From: an uncultured Clostridia bacterium
GTDB lineage: Bacteria > Bacillota > Clostridia > Oscillospirales > Ruminococcaceae
DNA length: 53,938 bases
Direction of reading: 5' to 3'
NCBI GenBank assembly: GCA_946567425.1
Contig: CAMNXF010000018.1
Location: forward strand, 1-53,938
Part shown: one piece after another, positions 8,058 to 14,797 of the stretch
Position numbering within the stretch: position 1 is the stretch's first letter
How the letters are laid out: every line of letters starts with the position of its first letter
The notes under the pieces: generated by a model
The model's database searches: none
Told to the model about the DNA's origin: nothing
What the model saw: the letters and a program-made list of their open reading frames with translations, nothing else
Program-made: the position numbers and the translations under genes

Positions 8058-8898
8058 TCTGACAAAACGTTACGGACAAAAAACGGCTCTTGACAACTTT
8101 TCCTTTGAATTTACGGACGGAATATACGGCTTACTTGGACCAAACGGCGCAGGTAAATCCACGCTTATGAAAATAATCACACAGATTATTGAGCAGACAA
8201 GCGGGGAAATAATCGCGGAGGGCAGAAAAGTCGAAAAGCACGACCGCGAATACAGAAAGCTGTTAGGCTTTATGCCGCAGCAACAGGCAATTTATCCCGA
8301 TTTTACGCTGACGAGATTTCTGTTTTATATGGCGGCGCTTAAAGGTTTGACAAAGAAACAAGCCGCGCCGCAGATCGCCGAGCTTATAAAACGCGTAAAT
8401 CTTGAGGATTGCTCTAAAATGAAACTCGGTGGTTTTTCGGGAGGAATGAAGCAACGCGCATTGCTTGCACAAGCGCTTTTAGGCGAACCGAAAATTATCA
8501 TACTTGACGAGCCTACAGCGGGTCTTGACCCGAAAGAACGTATCAGTCTGCGAAATCTTATCGCTGAGACCGCGTTTGACAAGATCGTAATTATTGCCAC
8601 GCACGTTGTGCCGGATGTGGAATTTATTTCAAAAGAAGTTTTGCTGTTAAAGGACGGGAAAATAATAGTCGGCGGAGCACCCTCGAAAATTTGCAAAACG
8701 ATTGAAGATAAGGTTGGGGAGTTACGGATAGAACAACAGCAATTAAAGGAAATCGAAGAAAATATGAAAATTGCGACCCTATCCCGTGATGGTGATGAAA
8801 TAGTTGCCCGAGTTATAAGCGAAACTGCTCCAAACAGCAATTATCATACTGTTGCGCCAACTCTTGAGGACCTGTATTTGTACCATTTCGGAGAGTGA
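8038..8898 (+). CDS. ABC transporter ATP-binding protein (ABC-2 export type)
   Basis: 286 aa. Walker A GPNGAGKST at about residue 35, Q-loop MPQQQAIYPDFT, signature SGGMKQR at about 133, Walker B IIILDEPTAGLDP at about 152 and the H-loop ATHVV. A C-terminal extension of about 75 aa follows, as in multidrug/bacteriocin-type ATPases. The start is ATG 8038 with GGAGG upstream, inside the end of the previous gene. It energises the permease encoded 4 nt downstream. Confidence 0.9.
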   Translation: MRLQINNLTKRYGQKTALDNFSFEFTDGIYGLLGPNGAGKSTLMKIITQIIEQTSGEIIAEGRKVEKHDREYRKLLGFMPQQQAIYPDFTLTRFLFYMAALKGLTKKQAAPQIAELIKRVNLEDCSKMKLGGFSGGMKQRALLAQALLGEPKIIILDEPTAGLDPKERISLRNLIAETAFDKIVIIATHVVPDVEFISKEVLLLKDGKIIVGGAPSKICKTIEDKVGELRIEQQQLKEIEENMKIATLSRDGDEIVARVISETAPNSNYHTVAPTLEDLYLYHFGE

Positions 8899-8902
8899 AA
8901 TT

Positions 8903-10957
8903 ATGAGTTTATTCTTATGGGAAATTAGAAAAATATTCTCAAACGCACTAATGTGGATTGCTATTGCAGTCGCTGTTATTATTAATGTGGTGTTCTTAAT
9001 TGTGCCCGAATACAGTGATTATTCACCCGCAGAGTATAATGCACTGTGGAATGAGATAACGGAACTGCCGCTGAACGAGCGGGGCAATTATCTTTCAGAA
9101 AAAATTCTACCGTCTAATGAGTTCTTCGGAGAAAACATTTTATCGGTAAATTCTCTTGCTAACCAAGCGCTTTACAACGACGTTTATGATGAAATTGAGC
9201 AAGTCGATAACTATGAGGATTATCTGAACTCGGTAGAAGAAGCGGCGGAGAATTTGAAAACACTGTCATTCTTTTCCGACGAAAACAGTTACGATTATCG
9301 TAATATACTGAAAACACAAAAACGCTTTTCGGAGCTTTCCGCCGCCGAACTGAAACACGGAAAGTCCAAAGGGATTTTGCTTGCGACAAGGTTCGGAATA
9401 ACGGATATTCTATTGTTCGTAATCGTTCTTTTGCTCGGCGCAAAAGTTGTTTCTGAGGAGCGTGAGAGTGGTCTTACGGTATTATCACGACCGACAGACA
9501 AGGGGCGCTTTCACCTCGCCGCCGCAAAGCTGCTTGCAATGCTTGCGACGTCTTGCACTGCGGGTGTGGCGCTGTATGGGAGCAGTTTTACTACGGGTGC
9601 GGGATTGTATGGGTTCGGCGATATGGGCAGAGCAATTCAGTCCGTTTCTGAATTGTTTTCGTGCGGTTATCACATTTCCGTTTGGGAATTTTTATTTGCT
9701 TTCGCGGTTGTTAAGCTGCTGTTCTGTGCTGTTGCCGCAGCGGCGGTGTACTTATTTATGTCGATCCCCGCAGGGAGCATTGTTGGTTTTGCGGCGACAG
9801 GCGTTTTTATTGTTCTTTCCGCGCTGACATATTTCCTTATAACGCCGACAAGCTATCTGTCTTTTACGCGGCAGATAAACATAATTGCGTTAGCCGACTC
9901 CGAAAGTCTTGTCGGAGAATATCTCAACATCAATTTTTTTGAAAATCCGCTCAACGCGCTTTTCGTTGCGGTCACGGCGAATATTATATTTACGGCTGTA
10001 TGCTCGTTTGCGGGAATTGCGCTTAACTGCCTGTTTGTGCCCGAGCGTAGAGCGTCAGCCCGAAAAAGCATTTTCAACGGCAGACACACAAGCATTGCCG
10101 CTCACGAAATGTACAAATGCTTTGTAAGCGGCAGAGGACTTGTTGTGATCGCTCTGTGCGCGGCGGCTGTAATAATTCTTTATCAGCCCGAAAAGCAGCG
10201 GTACGAAAGCGCCTCGGAGTACTACTATTATTCGTACACAAGAGAATTGGAGGGAGAGGTCACAGGCGAAAAAGAGATGTTTATCCTAAACGAAACGGCA
10301 AGTGCCGCAACGGACTTTTCCGAACAGGGGCAAGAAAAGATCACCGCGCTGGCAATGCTGTCGGAGCACACGGAATACCTTAAGCAAAACGGCGGTCAAT
10401 ACGTCGCGGACAAAGGTTATAAAATACTTACGGGCGACGACAGCGTATTCGTCTACGACCGAATTATGACGGCGGTAAAAGCCGCGGTTTTCGTGCTGAT
10501 AATAAGCGGTTGCTACTGCGCGGAGTACAAAAACGGCGCGTATATGCTGCTGCTTTCTTCGCCAAACGGCAGAGCGCGGACTTTTGTCCGAAAAATGCTC
10601 CCCGCCGCCGCTTGCGCGTTATCCGTTCTGGCGATTTTCGACGGCAGCAGAATATATAACGTCCTGAACGCTTGGGGAATGGTACAGATCGGCGCTCCTG
10701 CCGAGAGTATGGAGCACCTTGCGGGTATTTCGCATCCTATCGCGGCTTACCTTATTTTGACCGAGCTTGGACGATTTGTTGGAATGATGTTCGCTGCGGT
10801 GCTTATCTTCGGGCTTTCTGTCAAAACAAAAAAATATCCTGTGACGGTAATATTGTCGGCGGTATTTTTTGCTATGCCCCCGATCTTGTCGGCAATCGGT
10901 TTTGAGTTTATGGACTATTTTCTGATAAACCCTCTCTTGATAGGAAATGTAATATAA
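8903..10957 (+). CDS. ABC-2 type permease, large two-half form
   Basis: 684 aa from ATG 8903. There are two hydrophobic blocks: a TM helix near residue 15-35 (LMWIAIAVAVIINVVFLIV), an extracellular loop of about 130 aa, then five or six helices (about 170-390), and after a second soluble stretch another set (about 430-684). This is the size of two fused ABC-2 halves, and each half starts with a membrane anchor followed by a large loop. Substrate unknown; the neighbouring small secreted proteins are candidates. Last gene of the cargo; no good terminator is seen directly behind it. Confidence 0.8.
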   Translation: MSLFLWEIRKIFSNALMWIAIAVAVIINVVFLIVPEYSDYSPAEYNALWNEITELPLNERGNYLSEKILPSNEFFGENILSVNSLANQALYNDVYDEIEQVDNYEDYLNSVEEAAENLKTLSFFSDENSYDYRNILKTQKRFSELSAAELKHGKSKGILLATRFGITDILLFVIVLLLGAKVVSEERESGLTVLSRPTDKGRFHLAAAKLLAMLATSCTAGVALYGSSFTTGAGLYGFGDMGRAIQSVSELFSCGYHISVWEFLFAFAVVKLLFCAVAAAAVYLFMSIPAGSIVGFAATGVFIVLSALTYFLITPTSYLSFTRQINIIALADSESLVGEYLNINFFENPLNALFVAVTANIIFTAVCSFAGIALNCLFVPERRASARKSIFNGRHTSIAAHEMYKCFVSGRGLVVIALCAAAVIILYQPEKQRYESASEYYYYSYTRELEGEVTGEKEMFILNETASAATDFSEQGQEKITALAMLSEHTEYLKQNGGQYVADKGYKILTGDDSVFVYDRIMTAVKAAVFVLIISGCYCAEYKNGAYMLLLSSPNGRARTFVRKMLPAAACALSVLAIFDGSRIYNVLNAWGMVQIGAPAESMEHLAGISHPIAAYLILTELGRFVGMMFAAVLIFGLSVKTKKYPVTVILSAVFFAMPPILSAIGFEFMDYFLINPLLIGNVI

Positions 10958-11092
10958 AATATATAAGCTTTCAGGTGTTTGACAAACGTGCGTTGTAAGA
11001 TTTTATGCCGCTTTTCAAAGGCTGTTTATATTCCGCTTAAAAAGTCGCCTTTTCTTTAATCTTATTTTATGGAACATTGGACTCCATCTCCT

Positions 11093-11122
11093 TTCTTTGT
11101 TTACTGCGGCTCAAATTTTGAC
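11093..11122 (+). repeat. att-like direct repeat, copy 2
   Basis: 30 bp matching copy 1 at 28 positions, including the unbroken core TGCGGCTCAAATTTTGAC. It lies about 135 bp behind the permease and forms, with copy 1, the tightest bracket around the cargo (about 8.15 kb). Confidence 0.65.
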
Positions 11123-11203
11123 TTGTCATTTGCTCTCAAATGTGCTACAATATCATTTAAAGGGGCTTGTGTCTATTCCGTATCCTACCGACTCAAACTG
11201 GTC

Positions 11204-11221
11204 TGACCACATCTTTGACCA
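11204..11221 (+). repeat. Direct repeat, possible integrase arm-type site
   Basis: TGACCACATCTTTGACCA; the copy at 11452-11469 differs at one base (C to G). Each copy contains TGACCA twice. Short direct repeats beside an att core fit the arm-type binding sites of large tyrosine integrases, but this is inference. Confidence 0.4.
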
Positions 11222-11451
11222 TAGACAGCTCCGGAGCATGCGGAAATAATGGATATAAGACCGCCAAAGAGGATTTGTTGTGGAGCGGAAACCGCTATAA
11301 AAAGCCATTTACGGCGAAGAGGACAGTTATAACACTCTTCGGGAGCATAACCTAACAGGAGCATATCTCGTAATTAAACTTCGCAAACACCTCTTGACAC
11401 TACAACACCGCGGTACTGTCGTTGAGCCGAAAATAGCCGCAAAATGCTTGA

Positions 11452-11469
11452 TGACCACATGTTTGACCA
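11452..11469 (+). repeat. Direct repeat, possible integrase arm-type site (second copy)
   Basis: Differs from the copy at 11204-11221 at one of 18 positions and has the same orientation. It lies between att-like copies 2 and 3. Confidence 0.4.
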
Positions 11470-11526
11470 CTTACACGAAATCCCCCTTGAACCGGTGATT
11501 TCAAGGGGCATCTTTATTATGCTGTG

Positions 11527-11554
11527 TTTTTGTTTTATGCTACTCGATTTTTGA
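11527..11554 (+). repeat. att-like direct repeat, copy 3 (diverged)
   Basis: 28 bp sharing TTTTGTTTTATGC and TTTTTGA with copies 1 and 4 but differing at about five positions in the GCGGCTCAAA core. It appears to be an older scar. Confidence 0.45.
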
Positions 11555-11774
11555 AATGGGGTACGTATCTGTATCCTCGTTTATGTGGTACTCCCCGAAA
11601 CACAGAGTACCCTATTGCGACTGCATTTATTTCGCTGACCTTTACAAAGGTAGCTAAATCCGACCTTTGGCAACTCGGGGGCAAATCTTCTTCAAGTTAG
11701 GATAATCCAAATCTGCCGAAACGGCAGTTTTGAGGTTTACCCCTATTCCTTGTTTCACGGAGTAGGGGTTCCCG

Positions 11775-11805
11775 TATTCTTTGTTTTATGCGGCTCAATT
11801 TTTGA
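11775..11805 (+). repeat. att-like direct repeat, copy 4, beside the integrase stop
   Basis: 31 bp matching copy 1 at 30 positions. It begins 10 bp beyond the stop codon of the integrase remnant at 11816, where the attachment site of a tyrosine-integrase element normally sits. Confidence 0.7.
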
Positions 11806-11815
11806 ACACATTGGG

Positions 11816-12487
11816 TTATGGTTCTTCCGCGGCTTTCAGCCGGTTTTTCTCTGTTTTAATATCATACTTGACCTGCGCTATCATAGCAGCAAGTTTTTTT
11901 TCGCATTCCTCTCTCGTTTTGGCATAGATGTTATGGCTTTCTCGCTTACCATAGGCGTTTTTGGGACTATATCTTCCCTCAAATAGGTGGTCGTTTATCA
12001 TCGTCACGCACCCTGTGCCTGATTTGCGCACCTTTGGCTTGTACGGCTCGAATTCGGGTTGGTCGGTATCTATTCTTACCCGTTCAACGCGAAGTTCACC
12101 TGTTTTGAAATTAAGGTCGCTCCATTTTAGTGCAAGTATTTCGCCCCGCCGCATTCCCGTTCCAAGTTCAAGCAGAAATAATTCGTTGTAGCCCTCTTCT
12201 TTGGCTTGGGTTAGAAATCGGATAACCTCGTTCGGGGTAAGCACTTTCATCTCTCTTGATTTTTTTGGTGGCAGCTTACAGCCGATAGCAGGATTTGTTT
12301 TTATCAGCCCTTCTTGTACCGCTTTTTCAAGCGCAGAACGACAGTTGGTGTGTATCGCTCTTATTACTCTGTCGGACAAGCCTGAGCCATATATTTCTAC
12401 TCGAATTTTTCTGCCATTTGCTTTTTCTCTTGCATAGAATTGTTGAAGGTCAGATTGGGTCAACTGATTCAGCGGTATATCTCCTGT
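11816..12487 (-). pseudogene. Rearranged tyrosine integrase remnant
   Basis: The frame is open from 12487 to the stop at 11816 (first ATG 12463). It starts inside a core-binding domain (GDIPLNQLTQSDLQQFYARE) and runs through the first half of the catalytic domain with Arg I (GTGMRRGEILALKW). At about 12030 it changes abruptly into what is normally the N-terminal arm-binding domain of such an integrase (VRKSGTGCVTMINDHLFEGR, then YAKTREECEKKLAAMI) and stops. The HxxR and Tyr residues of the active site are absent. This is a domain order that cannot work as a recombinase and indicates recombination between two related integrase genes. Its 5' end is fused to the DUF3850 fragment. Confidence 0.8.
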
Positions 12488-12716
12488 TTACCTTAAACAG
12501 CAGACAACCGCCGAAGTATCTTCCGTCGTCTGATGTCCGTGAAAACCTTTCGTACATTTCGTCGGAGCTGAACTCGTACTCAAACGGCACGAACTCATTT
12601 ACCGCAAGAAAATCCCCGATTTGATACGGGCGGTCTTTTTTGCGCACCTCAAAAGACTTTATGCCGCTTGCTAACGCAGCGAAATAGTCGGGGCAGCATT
12701 TAACCGAGTGGATCAT
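12450..12716 (-). pseudogene. DUF3850/ASCH-like protein, C-terminus replaced
   Basis: The start ATG at 12716 has AGGAA 7-8 nt upstream. Residues 1 to about 75 (MIHSVKCCPDYFAALASGIK, FEVRKKDRPYQIGDFLAVNE, GGCLLFKV) match the small DUF3850 proteins of phages and ICEs, which have an ASCH-like nucleic-acid-binding fold. After about 12490 the frame runs into integrase DNA and ends 13 residues later, so the last strands of the domain (normally VTYI and following) are missing. It lies downstream of a DnaC-like gene and a small phage-type gene in the same direction. Confidence 0.65.
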
Positions 12717-12900
12717 TTTGAGCTTCCTGTACAATATTCAATCCGTCGACAGCATATCCGCCGCTCTTTCCTTCAAGCAAAACAACAAGCGTTCCACTGC
12801 ATTCCCAAGGTTCGGATCGCATTGTCCAAACCTTGCCCTTGTTTTTCTCGCTCACATAATATTTGTCGTTCATAACGACCTTATCGCCAATTTTCAGCAT
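12700..12900 (-). CDS. Small phage/ICE-type protein, unknown
   Basis: 66 aa, MLKIGDKVVMNDKYYVSEKN with a compact beta-rich look (KVWTMRSEPWECSGTLVVLL, then GGYAVDGLNIV), like the short KOW/SH3-like conserved hypotheticals in prophage replication regions. GGGG lies 9-12 nt before the ATG. It starts 33 nt after the DnaC-like gene and overlaps the DUF3850 start by 17 nt, so these three were an operon. Confidence 0.6.
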   Translation of the reverse strand: MLKIGDKVVMNDKYYVSEKNKGKVWTMRSEPWECSGTLVVLLEGKSGGYAVDGLNIVQEAQNDPLG

Positions 12901-12932
12901 ATCAGTTTACCCCCAATAATTTCGTCATTTCC

Positions 12933-13469
12933 TCAAACCCACGCCTCGCGCTTCCGTATGCTCGTTCCTCGGAACTCCACGGGATAGCACCGCTCCAGAA
13001 CGCGATCGTAAATTCTCGCGCACCGTATATCCTCGGAATGCTTGAACGTCTCCAGCGGAAGATTTGAGGTATAAATAACGGGCTTTCCGCTGCGGTACCG
13101 CGCGTCGCAGACCGCTTATATGCGCTCGAACCCGTAATCAGTGGAGCGCTCCGCGCCGAGATCGTCTAGGATAAGCAAGTCGATATCGTTTATGCGGCGG
13201 ATTATTTCGTCCGCGCCGTCAAGGAGCGTCACCAGCGAGACCATGACCGCCGGGTAATTTTTCTCCAGCAGTGCGTTCGCGATACACGCCGCGGCGAACG
13301 TCTTTCCCGTGCCGACGCTGCCAAAAAGCAGCAGACCGCGGTTATCCTCGAGCATTTTCGAGAATTTCTCCGCATACCGTCCGCAGATCGTCATGCTGCG
13401 CGAATTTTCGCCGTCCTTATCCGCGCCCGTGAACGTGCATTCGGACAGCTTACCGCTCATCAGCGACAT
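12933..13469 (-). pseudogene. DnaC/IstB-like replication ATPase with nonsense codon
   Basis: The frame begins MSLMSGKLSECTF at 13469 and has Walker A GSVGTGKT, Walker B LLILDDLGAE and a following DYGFERI. A TAA (13118-13116) interrupts it exactly where DnaC-like proteins have Tyr (FERIY). The same frame then carries on for 60 codons with the conserved RYRSGKPVIYTSNLPLE and RIYDRVLERCYPVEF up to TGA at 12933. A Tyr-to-stop point mutation explains this. The N-terminus also looks shortened: coding-like sequence extends to about 13490, where it meets the S24 fragment. The family loads the replicative helicase of phages and ICEs. Confidence 0.8.
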
Positions 13470-13495
13470 ACGCCGTTCGCGTATCCAGCAAAAGC

Positions 13496-13822
13496 ATGGA
13501 AACGGAATATTATGACGGTGATATAGTGCTTGTAGAGACTTGCCCGGACGTGGCAGTCGGCGAAATCGGCATTTTTGTCGTAAACGATCAAGGATATATC
13601 AAACAGCGCGGCAAGGATCGCTTGATTTCACTAAACCCCGAATGCGATGACGTGTTTATACAAGAGGGAGACGTTGTGTATTGCCGTGGACGCGTTCTCG
13701 GCAAAGCCGAGCTCGTCAAGTATGCCTCACAAGCGGCTTATCCGACGAGCACCACACCAATAAATACAAAAGCGGCATCGCAAAAATGCCGCTTTTTCTT
13801 TGCTCAAAAAAATACATTTTAA
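13496..13822 (+). pseudogene. S24/LexA-like repressor, catalytic part only
   Basis: The open frame reads METEYYDGDIVLVETCPDVA, then VGEIGIFVVNDQGYIKQRG and LISLNPECDDVFIQEGDVVY, the S24 autoprotease fold. The codon before the ATG is Ser (SKSM, where intact members have GDSM), so the Ser/Lys pair is present, but the N-terminal HTH domain is gone. The upstream DNA is the opposing DnaC-like gene, so the junction near 13490 is a deletion scar. The frame also reads through an intrinsic terminator (13768-13797), which suggests its native stop was lost. Confidence 0.65.
13768..13797 (+). terminator. Intrinsic terminator of the S24 gene
   Basis: A perfect 11-bp stem (AAAAGCGGCAT / ATGCCGCTTTT), 7-nt loop, ending in a T-run and TCTTTG. 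Confidence 0.85.
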
Positions 13823-14573
13823 TAGGTATAAAAAATTGCACAAATTTTCAACACAGGTTAATAACTTTGGCTTACATTTTTAACGCGACGAAGTACTTCG
13901 TTGACAACCCCCTTTTTGTTCGTTGAGTTCGTTGCTAAAATATGGAAAAAATATCGATATCAGCAGTGCCTTTATTAAAACACAATTTTTCTTAAAACGC
14001 TCTACAAAGCCATTTAAACAAAATTTGAACGCTCTAAAACGATTTTTTTAAAATTCTATCAGAAGCCTCAAATTTTCCAAAAATGACAAAAAAACGCCCG
14101 AAAAGTTTTGACAAACCTTTCGGGCATATCTTTTATAGAATCTCGCATTCATGCAAGAAAATTCAGCGTGGTTAGGCCAGAAATTTAGGATCTTCGTATA
14201 TTTTGCGTTTTTTTCGGCTTATTTTACTTTTTGTGTTCTGCTTGTCAAATAACAGTTAATCGGCAAAAATACAGCAGCCTGCACAATTTGCACAGACTGC
14301 TTTTGGTTATTTCAAAGAATTTTCTTGGGTCTTGCGCTGTCTACTTGACAGGGGGCAGGTCAAGATCACTCACAGGCGCCCTGTACATATTTACCAAAAT
14401 CGACCAAAAAATTTTACGCGATTGGTTCAGTCCATTTTCGTGTCGAAAATATCTACGGACGAGAACTTCCTTTTTTTACAAGATTTATGCCCACAAATGG
14501 CAGCGTTTTACGCGAAGCGCATAATGCGTGTACAGCCGTTTGTGGGCATAATATCTTTTTGGTAACAATTAGT
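13823..14573. other. Gene-free, AT-rich junction between mobile debris and tRNA-Pro
   Basis: 751 bp with no supportable gene. It contains a perfect 14-bp palindrome (13888-13901, ACGAAGTACTTCGT), a leftward terminator (14087-14126) and the palindromic tRNA-trailer element (14481-14576). The rest is AT-rich with no coding signal on either strand. Confidence 0.6.
14087..14126 (-). terminator. Leftward intrinsic terminator
   Basis: On the minus strand GCCCGAAA (14125-14118) pairs with TTTCGGGC (14103-14096), followed by G and a run of seven T. It could end the tRNA-Pro transcript, which runs leftward from 14650. Confidence 0.7.
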
Positions 14574-14576
14574 TGG
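14481..14576. repeat. Palindromic trailer element beside tRNA-Pro, repeated at window end
   Basis: Positions 14506-14576 are the reverse complement of 53868-53938 with one difference in 71 (14510). The shared block starts at the CCA of each tRNA. The left copy is complete: arms 14481-14501 and 14535-14556 (GCCCACAAATGGC / GCCGTTTGTGGGC plus flanks) form an imperfect stem of about 20 bp around a 33-nt centre that has its own small hairpins. No U-tract follows in the tRNA direction. Confidence 0.8.
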
Positions 14577-14650
14577 TCTGAGTGACAGGATTTGAACCTG
14601 CGGCCTCTACCACCCCAAGGTAGCGCGCTACCAATCTGCGCCACACCCAG
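14574..14650 (-). tRNA. tRNA-Pro (GGG anticodon)
   Basis: 77 nt including encoded CCA. Acceptor CTGGGTG/CACTCAG, D-arm GCGC..GCGC, anticodon stem CTACC/GGTAG with loop TTGGGGT (anticodon GGG), T-arm GCAGG-TTCAAAT-CCTGT. A consensus promoter lies directly upstream. Confidence 0.95.
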
Positions 14651-14665
14651 ATATCCAACGGTAAT

Positions 14666-14694
14666 ATTATATCACAACGTTAGAAAAAAGTCAA
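14666..14694 (-). promoter_or_regulatory. Promoter of tRNA-Pro
   Basis: Minus strand TTGACT (14694-14689), 17-nt spacer, TATAAT (14671-14666), about 16 nt before the tRNA. Confidence 0.85.
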
Positions 14695-14750
14695 GTACTT
14701 TTTTAAAAAATATCAAATTTCACCAAATTCCCAAATATCGAACAAAAGAA

Positions 14751-14772
14751 ACGGGAGGAATAAACCTCCCGT
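14751..14772 (-). terminator. Terminator of pyruvate kinase
   Basis: Minus strand ACGGGAGG-TTTATT-CCTCCCGT followed by TTCTTTTG. Confidence 0.9.
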
Positions 14773-14797
14773 TAATGGTTAACGAACGGCAGCTGAA

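Larger units (their letters stand above)
10958..11815. other. Gene-free stretch with mobile-element scars
   Basis: 858 bp without a convincing gene. It holds att-like copies 2, 3 and 4 (listed separately), a pair of 18-bp direct repeats, a hairpin CCCCTTGAA/TTCAAGGGG at about 11484-11511, a short terminator-like CTGCCG-AAA-CGGCAG-TTTT at 11713-11731 and an 11-bp imperfect hairpin at 11739-11769. A decayed coding stretch may exist near 11304-11500 (frame reading IYGEEDSYNTLREHN), too short to identify. Confidence 0.6.

Noticed and set aside
11167..11355. Short plus-strand ORF in the scar region (62 aa)
   Set aside because: No ribosome binding site and no recognisable domain. It overlaps one of the 18-bp direct repeats.
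13888..13901. 14-bp palindrome as a LexA box
   Set aside because: It does not fit the Firmicutes LexA consensus (CGAAC..GTTCG), and no intact gene follows.
14453..14644. Minus-strand frame beginning MAQIGSALPWGGRGRRFKSC
   Set aside because: It reads through tRNA-Pro and its palindromic trailer; it is not a gene.
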